From Chrysaora quinquecirrha (lineage: Eukaryota; Cnidaria; Scyphozoa; Semaeostomeae; Pelagiidae), in assembly GCA_014526335.1 (NCBI GenBank), contig JACTAT010000002.1, forward strand, positions 4,797,832 to 4,861,831: a DNA stretch of 64,000 bases, read 5' to 3'. A program made the position numbers and the translations under genes. Below, in pieces: positions 31,201 to 42,000 of this stretch. How positions within the stretch are numbered: the stretch's first letter is position 1; each line of letters opens with the position of its first letter. A model generated the notes under the pieces. That model did no database searches and was not told where the DNA came from. It was given only the letters and a program-made list of their open reading frames with translations.

Positions 31201-34200
31201 CAATAGAAGTTCCTTTCAAGCAACAGAAGTTCCTTTCAAGCAACAGAAGTTCCTTTCAAGCAACAGAAGTTCCTTTCAAGCAACAGAAGTTCCTTTCAAG
31301 CAATAGAAGTTTCTTTCAAAATAGAAGTTCCTTTCAAGCAACAGAAGTTCCTTTCAAGCAACAGAAGTTCCTTTCAAGCAACAGAAGTTCCTTTCAAGCA
31401 ATTGAAGTTCCTTTCAAGCAATAGAAGTTCTTTCAAGCAATAGAAGTTCCTTCCAAGCAATAGAAGTTCCTTTCAAGCAATAGAAGTTCCTTTCAAGCAA
31501 TAGAAGTTCCTTTCAAACAATAGAAGTTCCTTTCAAGCAACAGAAGTTTATTTCAAGCAATAGAAGTTTCTTTCAAGCAATAGAAGTTTCTTTCAAGCAA
31601 CAGAAGTTTCTTTCAAGCAATAGAAGTTCCTTTCAAGCAATAGAAGTTCCTTTCAAGCAATAGAAGTTCCTTTCAAGCAATAGAAGTTCCTTTCAAGCAA
31701 TTGAAGTTCCTTTCTAGCAACAGAAATTCCTTTAAAGCAACAGAAATTCCTTTAAAGCAGCAGAAATTCCCTTCATGCAATAAAAGTTCCTTTCAAGCAA
31801 TAAAAGTTCCTTTCAAGCAATAGAAATTTCTTTCAAGTAAAAGAAGTTCCTTTCAAGCAATTAAATCAAAACCTCTATTCCTTGTTTTGAGCGAAAGAAA
31901 TGGCGTGAAGAAAAAGGAATGTCCAGTTAGCAAATGCTTTAGGCTATTCAGAAATATTTATAAAAAGTCATAAAAAGTAAAAAATTTACAATTGAAATAC
32001 AACATTTCTTACTGGAATTGGAGCACCGATCATTTTCTCCATTGTTTGTTGTTCTTGCAGGGCAGCTTGAGCTAAAATAAATAAGTCACGTTATACTTTC
32101 TCCTATACGATCTAGTAGATAAATGTAGTTAATAGTCACTAAAACACAAATTGACTGTCACTTAATAATACCTGAATGCTTTGTATGAAAGTTCATGATA
32201 AAACTTAATAATAAAGACAGCAAAAGACAGCACACGGACTGTTAAAATCGAAATGTTGAACTTTTGATTTTTATAAATTCTAATTTTCCATAAATTTTGA
32301 GGATGACAGCTGGTACAGGTGAAATACAGGGGATTTTTTTATTTCAACATTGCCAAAACTATGAATTCAAATTAGGCTAAATCCCTCAAGTACGAGAGGG
32401 CTGCGACAGAGTGACGAATGGCTAGGCAACACGTGTTAAGGATTCGAATTTTGCCGTCGAAAATTCAGGTTCAAAGCATTAGCACTATACAGAATTTAAT
32501 GTCTTAGGGGTATTTGAGTGGGTACTTCAAAACAGGAAAATTCGCGAAACGTTAGGCTTCGCAGAGGTACGAAGATATTCCTAAGGGTGGGTTTTTTAGG
32601 ACTTTTATCTCTTCTATATTCTGAAAAAGACGACTTCAGAGACTTTCGAACCCAGACGCCCAAAAGACACTTTCTTTAACAACTGAAGACTCTAGAGAAG
32701 TTGATTTGGAAGCGAGAATCTCTGCAAAGTCTTTCAGCTCTGAAGACAGGAGAGTTTGCAGCTTCCAAATTCTCCGATTTTCCTGAGAGTCGACCAAGAG
32801 AACAAGCTTTCGATTTCGATCTATCGCAAGTCTCCAGAAAAAGAAGACACAGATTAAGAAAGCACCCTTAAACGATACAGAAAGCACCAAAACTGGACAG
32901 CACTTTCTCATTCTCTTTACTTAAGATTTCTTAGATTAGATCTTCACCTAACTTCACGTTTTAGACTGTTTTAACTAGATGTTTCTCTCTGTTCAGTGCT
33001 TTTTTGGCTTCTGTGGGGATACAGTTTTCTGCCGTCAATGATGACTTAGTGATACTGATACTTTACATAAAATCATTGAGACATGTTCAACATAATGGGC
33101 AATTCATCTATTTGACCTGCTGAATTTTAACGTCAAGAAATCATTCTTAATATCTGCAATCCAGGTGCAATAAGATTCGATTTTTGCGACAGCTGTTGTA
33201 TCTTTCGTCGAATTTCGAGTAATTCAACATTAACTAGAGATTTCGAAATTAAGAATCTATGAAAAGTCAAGAGATGGAACTGTGATTTACGTTATATTCT
33301 CCGATGTTTTCTATAAATCTTTTGTGGGAAATAAATGTTTCATTTTCTTTAGGGTATTTGAATATAAAGTACATGTGGATTCATTAACGCAATTTGACTG
33401 TTTCTAAGAAACTTATTACGTTAAAACGAATCAAGGACTAGGTGAAGTTTGCTTATACGACTTTTGTCTAAAAGTAAACTATCTTTAGGCCAACGACAAG
33501 AGGTGGAGGTACTGATCAATGGGTAGAGATGACAAAATCCAGATACAAGAAATTCAGTTCTTTAAGTAGATAAGGAACACGGTGTTTCTGACAAAATTGC
33601 TCTGCATTCCCTGATTTTACAAAAAAAACAAATACAATCATACCTCGTCCCTTTGCATCAAGCCATTGTTGGTATGCAGTAGAATTGTGGTATTCTCTCA
33701 ACAGTTCTTTGTACTCAATCTGAATTCAAATCAAGTGTTGTCATTTATTTGCAGCATTTAGCATTTATTTAATACAATCAAATCCTCTCTTTTCAATGAT
33801 TAATATCCTTAACCAAGAAGCATTAGTAGAAAAGTAGAAGTATTAATATCTCTTTTTCAAGTACTATTAAAATTTTGTATAAATCTATTCCTGGATTAAG
33901 AAACTTAGAAAATCATGGCTTCAGATTAAATTTATTTAGAAAGAATAAAGCCAAGAAAAATAAGAAATAATCCATGTACTTATGACAGATTTTAGGAAGA
34001 AGAAAATTCAAAATTTTAGATAAAAAGTTTATTTTTAAATAGTAAAACAAATTACCTTTTCTGCCTCATAATCATCTGTGTAACTCTAGTAGAAAATAGT
34101 TCTTTTTAAAGCACATTAACACAAAACTAAGGTATCCCCTTTTGGATCAGTGACATTTTAGGGGTAGGGGAAACATTTGCAGCAGGTGGTAGCATTTTGT

Positions 34201-37200
34201 CAATTTTTCTTAATATAAAGCTTGCTTTAAATGGTGACGTGACACACCTTTAAGTGTCCTATCATGAAAAATCTTTAGGTGACTACAAGCTGCGACAAAA
34301 AGGCTGCAACAAAAGTTATGTGACAATCAACTTGTGGGATAAGAAGAATGGGTCCTAGAAAACTTCCAGGAGAAGGCAAAATAACAATGCAATCTGTTGC
34401 GTTGCCAATGTGAAGAAACGTTCAACCAAAATCAATGTTCTGCAACCGTACTTCCTAAAGTTGCAGAACAATTTGCTTGAAAATCTACCCCTGGCTACAT
34501 GGGCCACTCTTAGTTTTTCTGGAATTGGACAATTTTAAAACTCGCACATGAAGCGGCAGCTTAAAACTAACTAGTGAGCATTGATGATTTCATTTGACTT
34601 GTTAAAAGACATCTTTAAAGAACTTGTGAGCCATGCCTCCCCTAATGAGTGGATACTTATGATACCTTTGAGGTAATCTGAATTGTGCAAGGAACTTGAT
34701 TGCTTAAATTTCACTGATAATACCAAATAATACCTGCTTTTCTTTATCACTTAAATTCTTCCACATTTCACCCACAATTTTTGATATTTCCCATAACTTC
34801 AAATCAGGATGCTGACTTTTAACCTGATCCCATATCTAATAAACAATAAAAATGTTGGATCAAATTGATAAGTAATTAAAAAATTAAGTTACTAGACTAT
34901 AAAGCCAGGCTTATGTTGACCTGCAAAACGATATGTAAAAACTTATCAGATACAGCAAATCATGGTCGAAAGATCTTTCATATTTACCACAATTGACAAA
35001 AATCAGTTGTCAACTTACAAAAGAAGAAGAACATGCCCAACTTTGTGGAGCTCTGTGTTGACTAGTTGACGTCTTAAAGGAACTAGATGACAACTAGTTG
35101 CCAGGGTCGTTATGTCGAGAGGTCATTTCAGTTGCAATAAATTGGTTCCAACAAAATCACTGGTTAGCAGTTGGGGACTCATTCTAACTGTGCACTATGC
35201 TGACTAACATAAACCTGGCACAAGGTTTTGTCTTAAACCAGAAAATGACATAAGGCAAATATTTTATGAAAGTATAATATCGCACAACATGTTCTGATAC
35301 ATGTGAAGGAAAAAACTGAAATATCATAAGAAACAAAATATCACCTTTTTACTATATCTCATGTATGGCTGTAGTGGCTTTTCTGGTGTTTTTGGGGGTT
35401 TCGGTATTTTGATATCATGCTGAAATAAGAATATGATTATACTTAGATTGTGTCAAAGGCAATTACTGTACCAAGGGAAAAATGCTAAGTGGATCACATG
35501 TGTATACATTAACTCCCAAAAGTTTCAGACGTAAAATTTTCTGACGTTTTATTTTTGGACGATCAATTTTGGATGCAAAATTTCAATTTCGGAAAAATTT
35601 CGGACAAAATGAAATAAAATGATAGAGAAATTTTAGAAAAGCCAATATTTATATTTATTTTTTAATTCAAAGAACAGTAACAAAGTAATATTGAGGTCTA
35701 TATAAATGGATCTCCTGGCTCCAAATCACTGTTGATAGCCTTGTAGATACCTGCTATTTCAAAGAAGCCTTTCACAAGTAGCACAAAAAAGCATAAATCA
35801 AGTCAAAACACCAACGTTATTTTCTCTTATTCATTGTATTGAATTTTTACTGGCAGTAAAATTTTCGGACAGTAAGAATTATGGACGATAAAATTTTCGG
35901 ACCCAAAATTTGTCTGAAAATTAAACTGTCTGAAAATTTTTGGGAATTTATGATGTAAAAAGTTTATCAGTTATTAACTTACAGGCAGAAAAGTAACCAT
36001 CCTCTGAGGCTGTTGCTGCTGCATCCTGGCTTGTCCAAATGGTTGACTGACAGGATTATTACCACTCCAACCACCAGCTGAAACATTCTAAGATTTTGAT
36101 AATATATTTACATATCATGTGACATCCACATTAACCAATCATACCAAATAATTTAGAGTTATATAAAACTTGGAAATCATGGTGAACAGCGGAAACTTCA
36201 CAAGCTTTTCTCTTCTGACAATTCTCAGATTATAAACATCAGAAACAAACCAAAACAAATGACTTTGAATTTTACCTTTGGACTGTCTCTCATGTTCATA
36301 CTCTGGAGACTGTCATACATACATATATGTCATAATTTATCATGCACAGCAAACACTAGAATAGGATGTTTGCATGGCATGCCACAAAAGATGGGCTTCG
36401 AACTAGAACTGCATGACCATAGAGCAAATTACGTTTCCACTGAGTAACTTGAAAAATCACTTTCCAAGTCATCCCAAAGCTCTGCCTCTCTTTTGACTTT
36501 TTTGTGTTTTGGCTATGTTGAGCCTTCTTCAGTTCAGCAACTGTATAGATGGGTTTCCTAGGGGGTGACACTGCCAAATTTCATTCCAATCATCATATTT
36601 TGTGATTTTCCCTTTTTTCCATCTCCAAATGGAAAAGAATTTTTATTCCGTATAAAAAATATCAAAGAATTTCTGTTCCGCATCAAATGAAAATTCTGTT
36701 TTCTGTACCAAAAATCGCTGATATCTGTGTTCTGCTTTATAGGAACCCCCCTCACCTGTATATATATATATATGTCATGAATGGCAAACACTATAGATTT
36801 TTCCACAAGTGGCATATCACTCACATCACAACAGATGGGATTCTGCAGAGTAGAGTACAGAACAAACAGTTTTTTATAAGAATTACTTCACAGCAAAATA
36901 AACATACACTTGGCATCATTCCTGGTGGCGGACTTGGCTGATATGGAGGTCGAAATCTTGCTAAAATGTAAGAGCATAGGAAGGTACACAGGTAGAACAC
37001 TCATGTAATATTACGGCCTAGTAATAAAACGCTCTGTGTAATGTGATGTCATGTTGCACATGTCCATTATGTTACAGGTACTGTGTAACATATAACTCAA
37101 TGTAATCTAACATTATATTACATATGGACATGAAACATTATGTGAAACATGACACACTATCAATCTCCTTTAGTAATATGACATCTTGTGTAATTAGAGG

Positions 37201-38876
37201 GATACTGTAATATGCCATAGTGTTACACACATAACATTCTATTGAAATGAGGGCCCTGTGTAACATTATGTCAAGTGCTGTAATATGGCGTTGTGTTACA
37301 CACAAATGTCTTATTACAGAGCTTATTACATCTCATTATTATATAACACATGTTAGATATTACACATGAATAAGACAATGACTGATTGAACAAAGAAAGA
37401 CATTTTATTATCCTGTTTACACTTTGCGTGACAATGGAAGAGAGAAGCAGGAAAACAAAGGGACACATTTCAACCAATCATAGTGACTTATTTTATTTGA
37501 AATCTGGGCACTTTCTGTTAGAAATTCGTTTTGGTTTTTGCCTGCCTGCCTGCCTGCTGGTGATTGAATTTTGTCAAACATGAACATTTTCAAGAATCAT
37601 TTCAAGTTTGTTGAAGTCAAGATCAAGCCACTTGTTTGTCATGCTACAGGGTGATAATTAGTGGTAAATATTTTCTTATATTCTTCAAAGACATTCGAAT
37701 TCATATGGATCATTTTATGCATTGTTTTCATCAAAGTTTATTCAAGGATATCCTGATGATTTATTGATGATTTATTTATTTTCTGATAACATTTTAGATT
37801 ATGGGCGCATGAACAAATTGCAAAAATCATTTGACTGGTGACATTGCAAGTCTAATGAAGAAAAGAATTTGGAATTAATAAAAGCCAAAGTAAGCAAAAC
37901 AAGGAAGACATTTGTAAACTTAAAGTTTTATTTCTTTAGATAATTTGAATCTGCCAATGTGTTTCCAGTTCTCTATCCTATTGGGCCTATTCTCGGTTCT
38001 TATTTCAAGTTCTTAAGATTCATTAACTTTATTTCCAGGTTGAAATTGTTGATATGTGACTGTTGGTGCTCAACCGTTTTAGCAGATTGCATCACAGAAG
38101 ATTATACAGATGGCATACAGCTCCATTTGTATGGCAATAAACTGAAGTATGAGTGGACATTTTCATTTGTGATACTTTTTGTGTAGAAATATTGTCTTTA
38201 GTAGGTACTCAGTTTGACTTTTTGTTATATATTGATCACTTTGACTTTTGCTACAATTTACTCCTTTACTGTGATGTATTTATTAGGTATTTATGGAAAT
38301 TACATAAAAAGAGAAATATTACTTGCAGCAAAATGTTTCTTGGCAATTACTCTTCCTCCTGTGTTACAAATCATATTACTAGTACTGTATTATTACATGG
38401 CATATTACTCAGACTGTGAAGTTACTAGCCTGTTACTCCAAAGTGTAATATTACACAGCTCATTACTCATGTCATGTTACAGGTACCGTTACCCACTACG
38501 TATTGTTACACAGGGCATAATATTACACAGCATATTTCCAGTATTGCCCAACATTCCGGCATATTACATGTTGTAAAAGTTACACACAAATGTCATATTA
38601 CACAGCTCATTCTATGTCATATTTCAGAGTATATTACATGAGCGTTTTACCTGTGGTAACCATTGTTTCAGAAAGAAAAGGTAAAACAAAGCCCAGTTTT
38701 TCACTCACTTCCAAACCTACCCCAGCCATTCAGTTGATTGAAATATATTATTTGGTATATCTGATTAAAGATGCATTGATATCTAGTGTTATACCTTGCT
38801 GGCTTGCTTGAGGGGTGCCAGGATTAAACTGAGGAGGAAAGCCTCCTTTGTTTTGCATTCCAAACTGCATCGCCAT
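28223..38876 (-). CDS. SMARCE1: SMARCE1 / BAF57, HMG-box subunit of SWI/SNF (BAF) complexes
   Basis: Nuclear DNA-binding subunit of BAF chromatin remodellers. Thirteen exons on the minus strand: 38876-38795, 36960-36910, 36077-35983, 35419-35345, 34835-34734, 34085-34056, 33719-33644, 32071-32013, 30440-30395, 29629-29522, 29397-29336, 29249-29148, 28405-28223; all phases fit and give 356 residues (human 411). The N-terminus is Gln/Pro-rich; the HMG box begins [20 protein letters not shown] and continues [47 protein letters not shown]. Then come [36 protein letters not shown] and the coiled coil [20 protein letters not shown], as in the vertebrate protein. The last exon ([10 protein letters not shown] onward) is not conserved and the Glu-rich tail of vertebrates is short here; its assignment rests on phase and position. 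The gene diverges from NEMP by 163 bp. Confidence 0.94.
29918..29990 (+). repeat. Degenerate tRNA-like sequence
   Basis: tgttgtggtcgagtggtcaaggcg matches a serine/leucine-type tRNA A-box region, but the anticodon arm and T-arm are not recognisable. Probably a decayed tRNA-derived repeat in a SMARCE1 intron. Confidence 0.4.
30494..30605. repeat. Partial copy of the GGCCAAACGATCAAACATTG family
   Basis: Begins ggctggccaaaagatcaaacattc and includes aatgtttgatcatttggc. It lies directly before the minisatellite. Confidence 0.55.
30625..31862. repeat. 20-bp minisatellite, about 60 units, with internal higher-order duplication
   Basis: Unit TTCCTTTCAAGCAATAGAAG (variants CAACAG, GTTCG, TTTCTT) repeated for about 1.2 kb in a SMARCE1 intron between exons at 30,440 and 32,013. 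A flank block (ttgttttga preceded by caattaaatcaaaacctctattcc) occurs twice, near 30,841-30,878 and 31,855-31,892, and the entry block cagcaagca(t)aaatgttttgaagcttcc occurs near 30,610 and 30,885, so a first short array was duplicated as a whole. The central units (about 31,080-31,300) are the most uniform. No spacer structure and no coding frame. Confidence 0.95.
34900..35225. repeat. Inverted-repeat element of the AACTAGTTG family (SMARCE1 intron)
   Basis: Left end taaagccaggcttatgttgac and right end gctgactaacataaacctggc are inverted. The interior holds gttgactagttgacg and gacaactagttgccag. Same family as 20,700-21,022. Confidence 0.55.
36983..38661. mobile_element. 1.7-kb inverted-repeat element in SMARCE1 intron 1
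   Basis: Left end ggtacacaggtagaacactcatgtaatatta; right end is its approximate inverse (attacatgagcgttttacctgtggtaacc). Both arms (about 400 bp left, 330 bp right) are dense in TGTAATATTACA-, GTGTAACA- and TGTTACAG-type motifs, so each arm is itself palindromic. The centre (about 37,380-38,320) carries no transposase-like ORF. A non-autonomous DNA transposon is the best explanation. Confidence 0.7.
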
Positions 38877-39039
38877 TTTGAAAGTGATTTCTGATCTGAC
38901 AAAAGAAAGATGAGCCTCGTAATCGTAATCACTTTTTATCAAACCTCGATTTCAGTTTTGCGCAGGGCGCCACAAATTCAAAGAAAGTTGGAAGAAATTT
39001 GTCAAAATGCTTGAAGTTTTTCGAAGCTGTTGAACGAAG
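38877..39039. promoter_or_regulatory. Shared divergent promoter of SMARCE1 and NEMP
   Basis: Only 163 bp separate the two start codons, so both 5' UTRs and core promoters are packed here or overlap. It contains a small GC-rich patch (cgcagggcgccac, near 38,958-38,970) and no TATA box. Shared regulation is inferred from the spacing. Confidence 0.6.
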
Positions 39040-42000
39040 ATGTCGCTTTATTTGATCAAAATAGCCTTTCTTTTGCAGTCTTTGATTGTCTGCTGTATGT
39101 CAGAGATCAAAATAGGTGAGTTATTAAGAATTCGTTGTAATCTGTTGTAGCAGAAGACATTACAAAGTCAAAGTGAATATTCAGCTCAGAGTCTAGCCCA
39201 CAGAAAAAATTCAAGAAAGGACCTGACAAACAACAAACATGATAGACTGGACAGCAACAGTACCAACAGCAAACAGGCTGGTCCAGGATGGAGATGCGGC
39301 CATACCATACCATACCGCAAAAGGTTGAATGTGGCTATCCAGCATAATAGGTGCATAGAACTGGGGGGCCGTGGTGCATGCAGCCCCCTTAAGTCTGAGA
39401 AACCTGCAAATGCCTGCAATCAGGCGAAATTGCTACAAACAATGGCCTATGAATTGCCAATTATTGGGCAGCCACCCTTAAGCCCGGTTTCCACATCAAA
39501 TTTGACCCCAGGGTGCATTTCATGTACTTAGGCCTGAAGATCTTCGGCGTGCAACTTGCCTTTGAACAATAAAATCTATTGTTTTTCGGGTATATCACAA
39601 AATCTTCGGTGTGGACTTAACATGGAATGCACCCTGGAATCTTCGGTGTGGACTTAACATGGAATGCACCCTGGATTTGACCTGCTGTCAATCGACGTTT
39701 TCAGTTTCCATTCAGTCGAGCAGGTCAAATTCGACCTGAACAGGTGAAGGTTATATGGTGAAGGTGAAATGGTGTTTTAGCACAAGTTGCTAGGATCTCA
39801 GTAGTAGGTTAACTAATCGAGACCTCGACCCTGGCTGTGACGCTACCGTGGCTGGACTTGAACCCCGACCACACTGAGCTTCTGACACCACGAGTCAGTT
39901 GGATTACACCACAACACCACAGCACCTTCAGGAAGTGACCTTTAGAACAAAAACTCAAAAAACTGTGTAATTTCTTATTGGTTGTCGTTAATTTCCCAAA
40001 GCATTGTCTTCTATCTGATTGCTGATTGACTGAAAGGTTTTCGATCGAATTTGATTGACGGATAAGTTCAACTCAGTCAAACTTTTCTTACAGGTCGATG
40101 GGGAGTCCTTGGTAGCATTTCTGTGCATGTGTGGCTTGACTGACAGCAGTTTGAAGTCCTTTGAATTCGATCAAATCAACAATATTTGTTTAAGTGGAAA
40201 CTGGGCTTTGCAGCCCTCCCTGTATTTGATCTTCCCCTTAGCGATTGCCAAACATTAATTGCATTAGTGTTGCATGCCAACACCCAATGTTGCATCATTT
40301 GCACTGCATTGCATTGCTTCTATTAGGTTGGAAGAAATTTGCTGAATGGTATGATGTTGCATATGGTCAAAACAATTGTTCCATCATGCAGCAAAATGTT
40401 GCATTGTTTCTTTGACCATTCACTAAAATATTGTGCATTGCTTGTGCAATTAATGTTGCACAGTTAGAAGTTGCATCATTATCATTTACTGGGGCTTAAA
40501 TTACAGTTTTGTTTATGTTTTGTCTACAACTTAAACACAAATTCAAATCATTATATACCTTATATTTTTAAAGGAGAATCTTGCAGTGCCTTTGATAGCC
40601 TGTGACATTGTCAAAGAAGTGAAAAATGACAATACAGAAATTTGCAGTTATAAAGGGAGAAATGTTGGCATTCATAATGTATTCAGCAGCCTTGAAATTT
40701 CCATTGAATCCTCAGATAATTTCTTCATCCTCAAACATAGTCAGTAAGTTGAAAAATTGTATTTATGCCTTGTAACATCAACTGGAGTGATGCATCATAA
40801 TTCATCAGTAGTTATCATTGATGCAGTTCCCCAAGGATCTATGACCATCTCCAATGATATTGGCTTAGTGTATGACATGAAAGCCATTTGTTTCATCATC
40901 TGTGACCCTTTGAAAAGTAAAGAATTTCTGATATTCTAACGAGAAAGGATAGTGCATGGAAAACACTTATTGTCTCTGATCCAGGGGGTATGCAATATAT
41001 ATTGGTTCTTGGGTGGCCCCCTTGACATGTCTGCAATAATTGGTGTTCAATTGCGATAAATGAAAACCACTCTTTTCCCTCCTCAAATGTTTAATTTAAA
41101 ACATATGAGTTTTACAATTTTCTTTTCTAGCTCTAGGCAGCTCTTGAAAACAATAGAGACAAAAGAAGGAACATTTTTCAGCAGAATGCTGCAAAGAGTT
41201 GGTGGCATGTTTCTCCAAGGCTCTGGAGAATCCAAAACATCTCCATCTTTCAGTTGTCTCCATTTTCAAGTCTTCATATTGGCCTGCTGTTTGACTCAGC
41301 TGATTCAGAAAGCAAGCCTGTTACTGGGATTGATTGCTCTGAAACACGTGAGAAAATGGAAAATTATGATTATTTTTTAACTGTTATAGGTATATTATAG
41401 GTTTGGTTTGTTCAGAATATGTCTTCCCTACAAATGGAAAGGAGTTTTTTTATTCAGAATGCTGTCGGTATTACTCATGGTACCTTGCCGCGCAAAATTG
41501 AAGTGAGAGGTGAAATAAAACGAATTAAACGTTGTACATTACACATAATGTATTATCGTTAATGGTCTTAAAAGAACCCATACTTTTTATCCTCAATCAA
41601 TGTGAATGACACGTGTCAATAGTTTTCCGAATTTTCTTAGTTTAGTCGAAAAGGTTATTAGAATGTTATAGGAAATTTCCCAAAATTGGAAGTTGAAAGA
41701 TTTCGTCATGAAGAAAGAAAAAACCTTTTGACCAGAGTAGGAAAAGAAATCTATCTAAATGTATTAATCTTAGCGCAATCTGTTTGACAATTAATCTTAG
41801 CGCAATGGCGCAATCTGTTTGACGAAGGGTCGTAAATTGCCATTGTAACTATCTAATCTACAGACTAGAGAAATGAAGGCAAAATAAATCAACTTTCAGT
41901 TGCGAAAACTAACGATATATTGTGCCGCTTCTAATTTCGTCTAATAATTTATTTTCTCTCCGTTTATTTTTAGTGTTTGATAAAAAGTTGGTAGCTTTTT

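Noticed and set aside
30625..31862. Possible CRISPR-like array
   Set aside because: Units are contiguous 20-mers with no unique spacers, in a eukaryotic intron. It is a minisatellite.
32636..32911. 91-codon minus-strand ORF with a hydrophobic start inside a SMARCE1 intron
   Set aside because: No family resemblance, no splice context and no stop-proximal signal; the segment is mildly palindromic and looks like a repeat.
38214..38576. 120-codon Tyr/Leu-rich ORF
   Set aside because: It lies in the right arm of the TGTAATATTACA inverted-repeat element, and its composition reflects that repeat.
41060..41380. 106-codon ORF covering NEMP exon 3
   Set aside because: It begins in the intron and ends in the wrong frame; only its middle part matches the frame set by exon 2.
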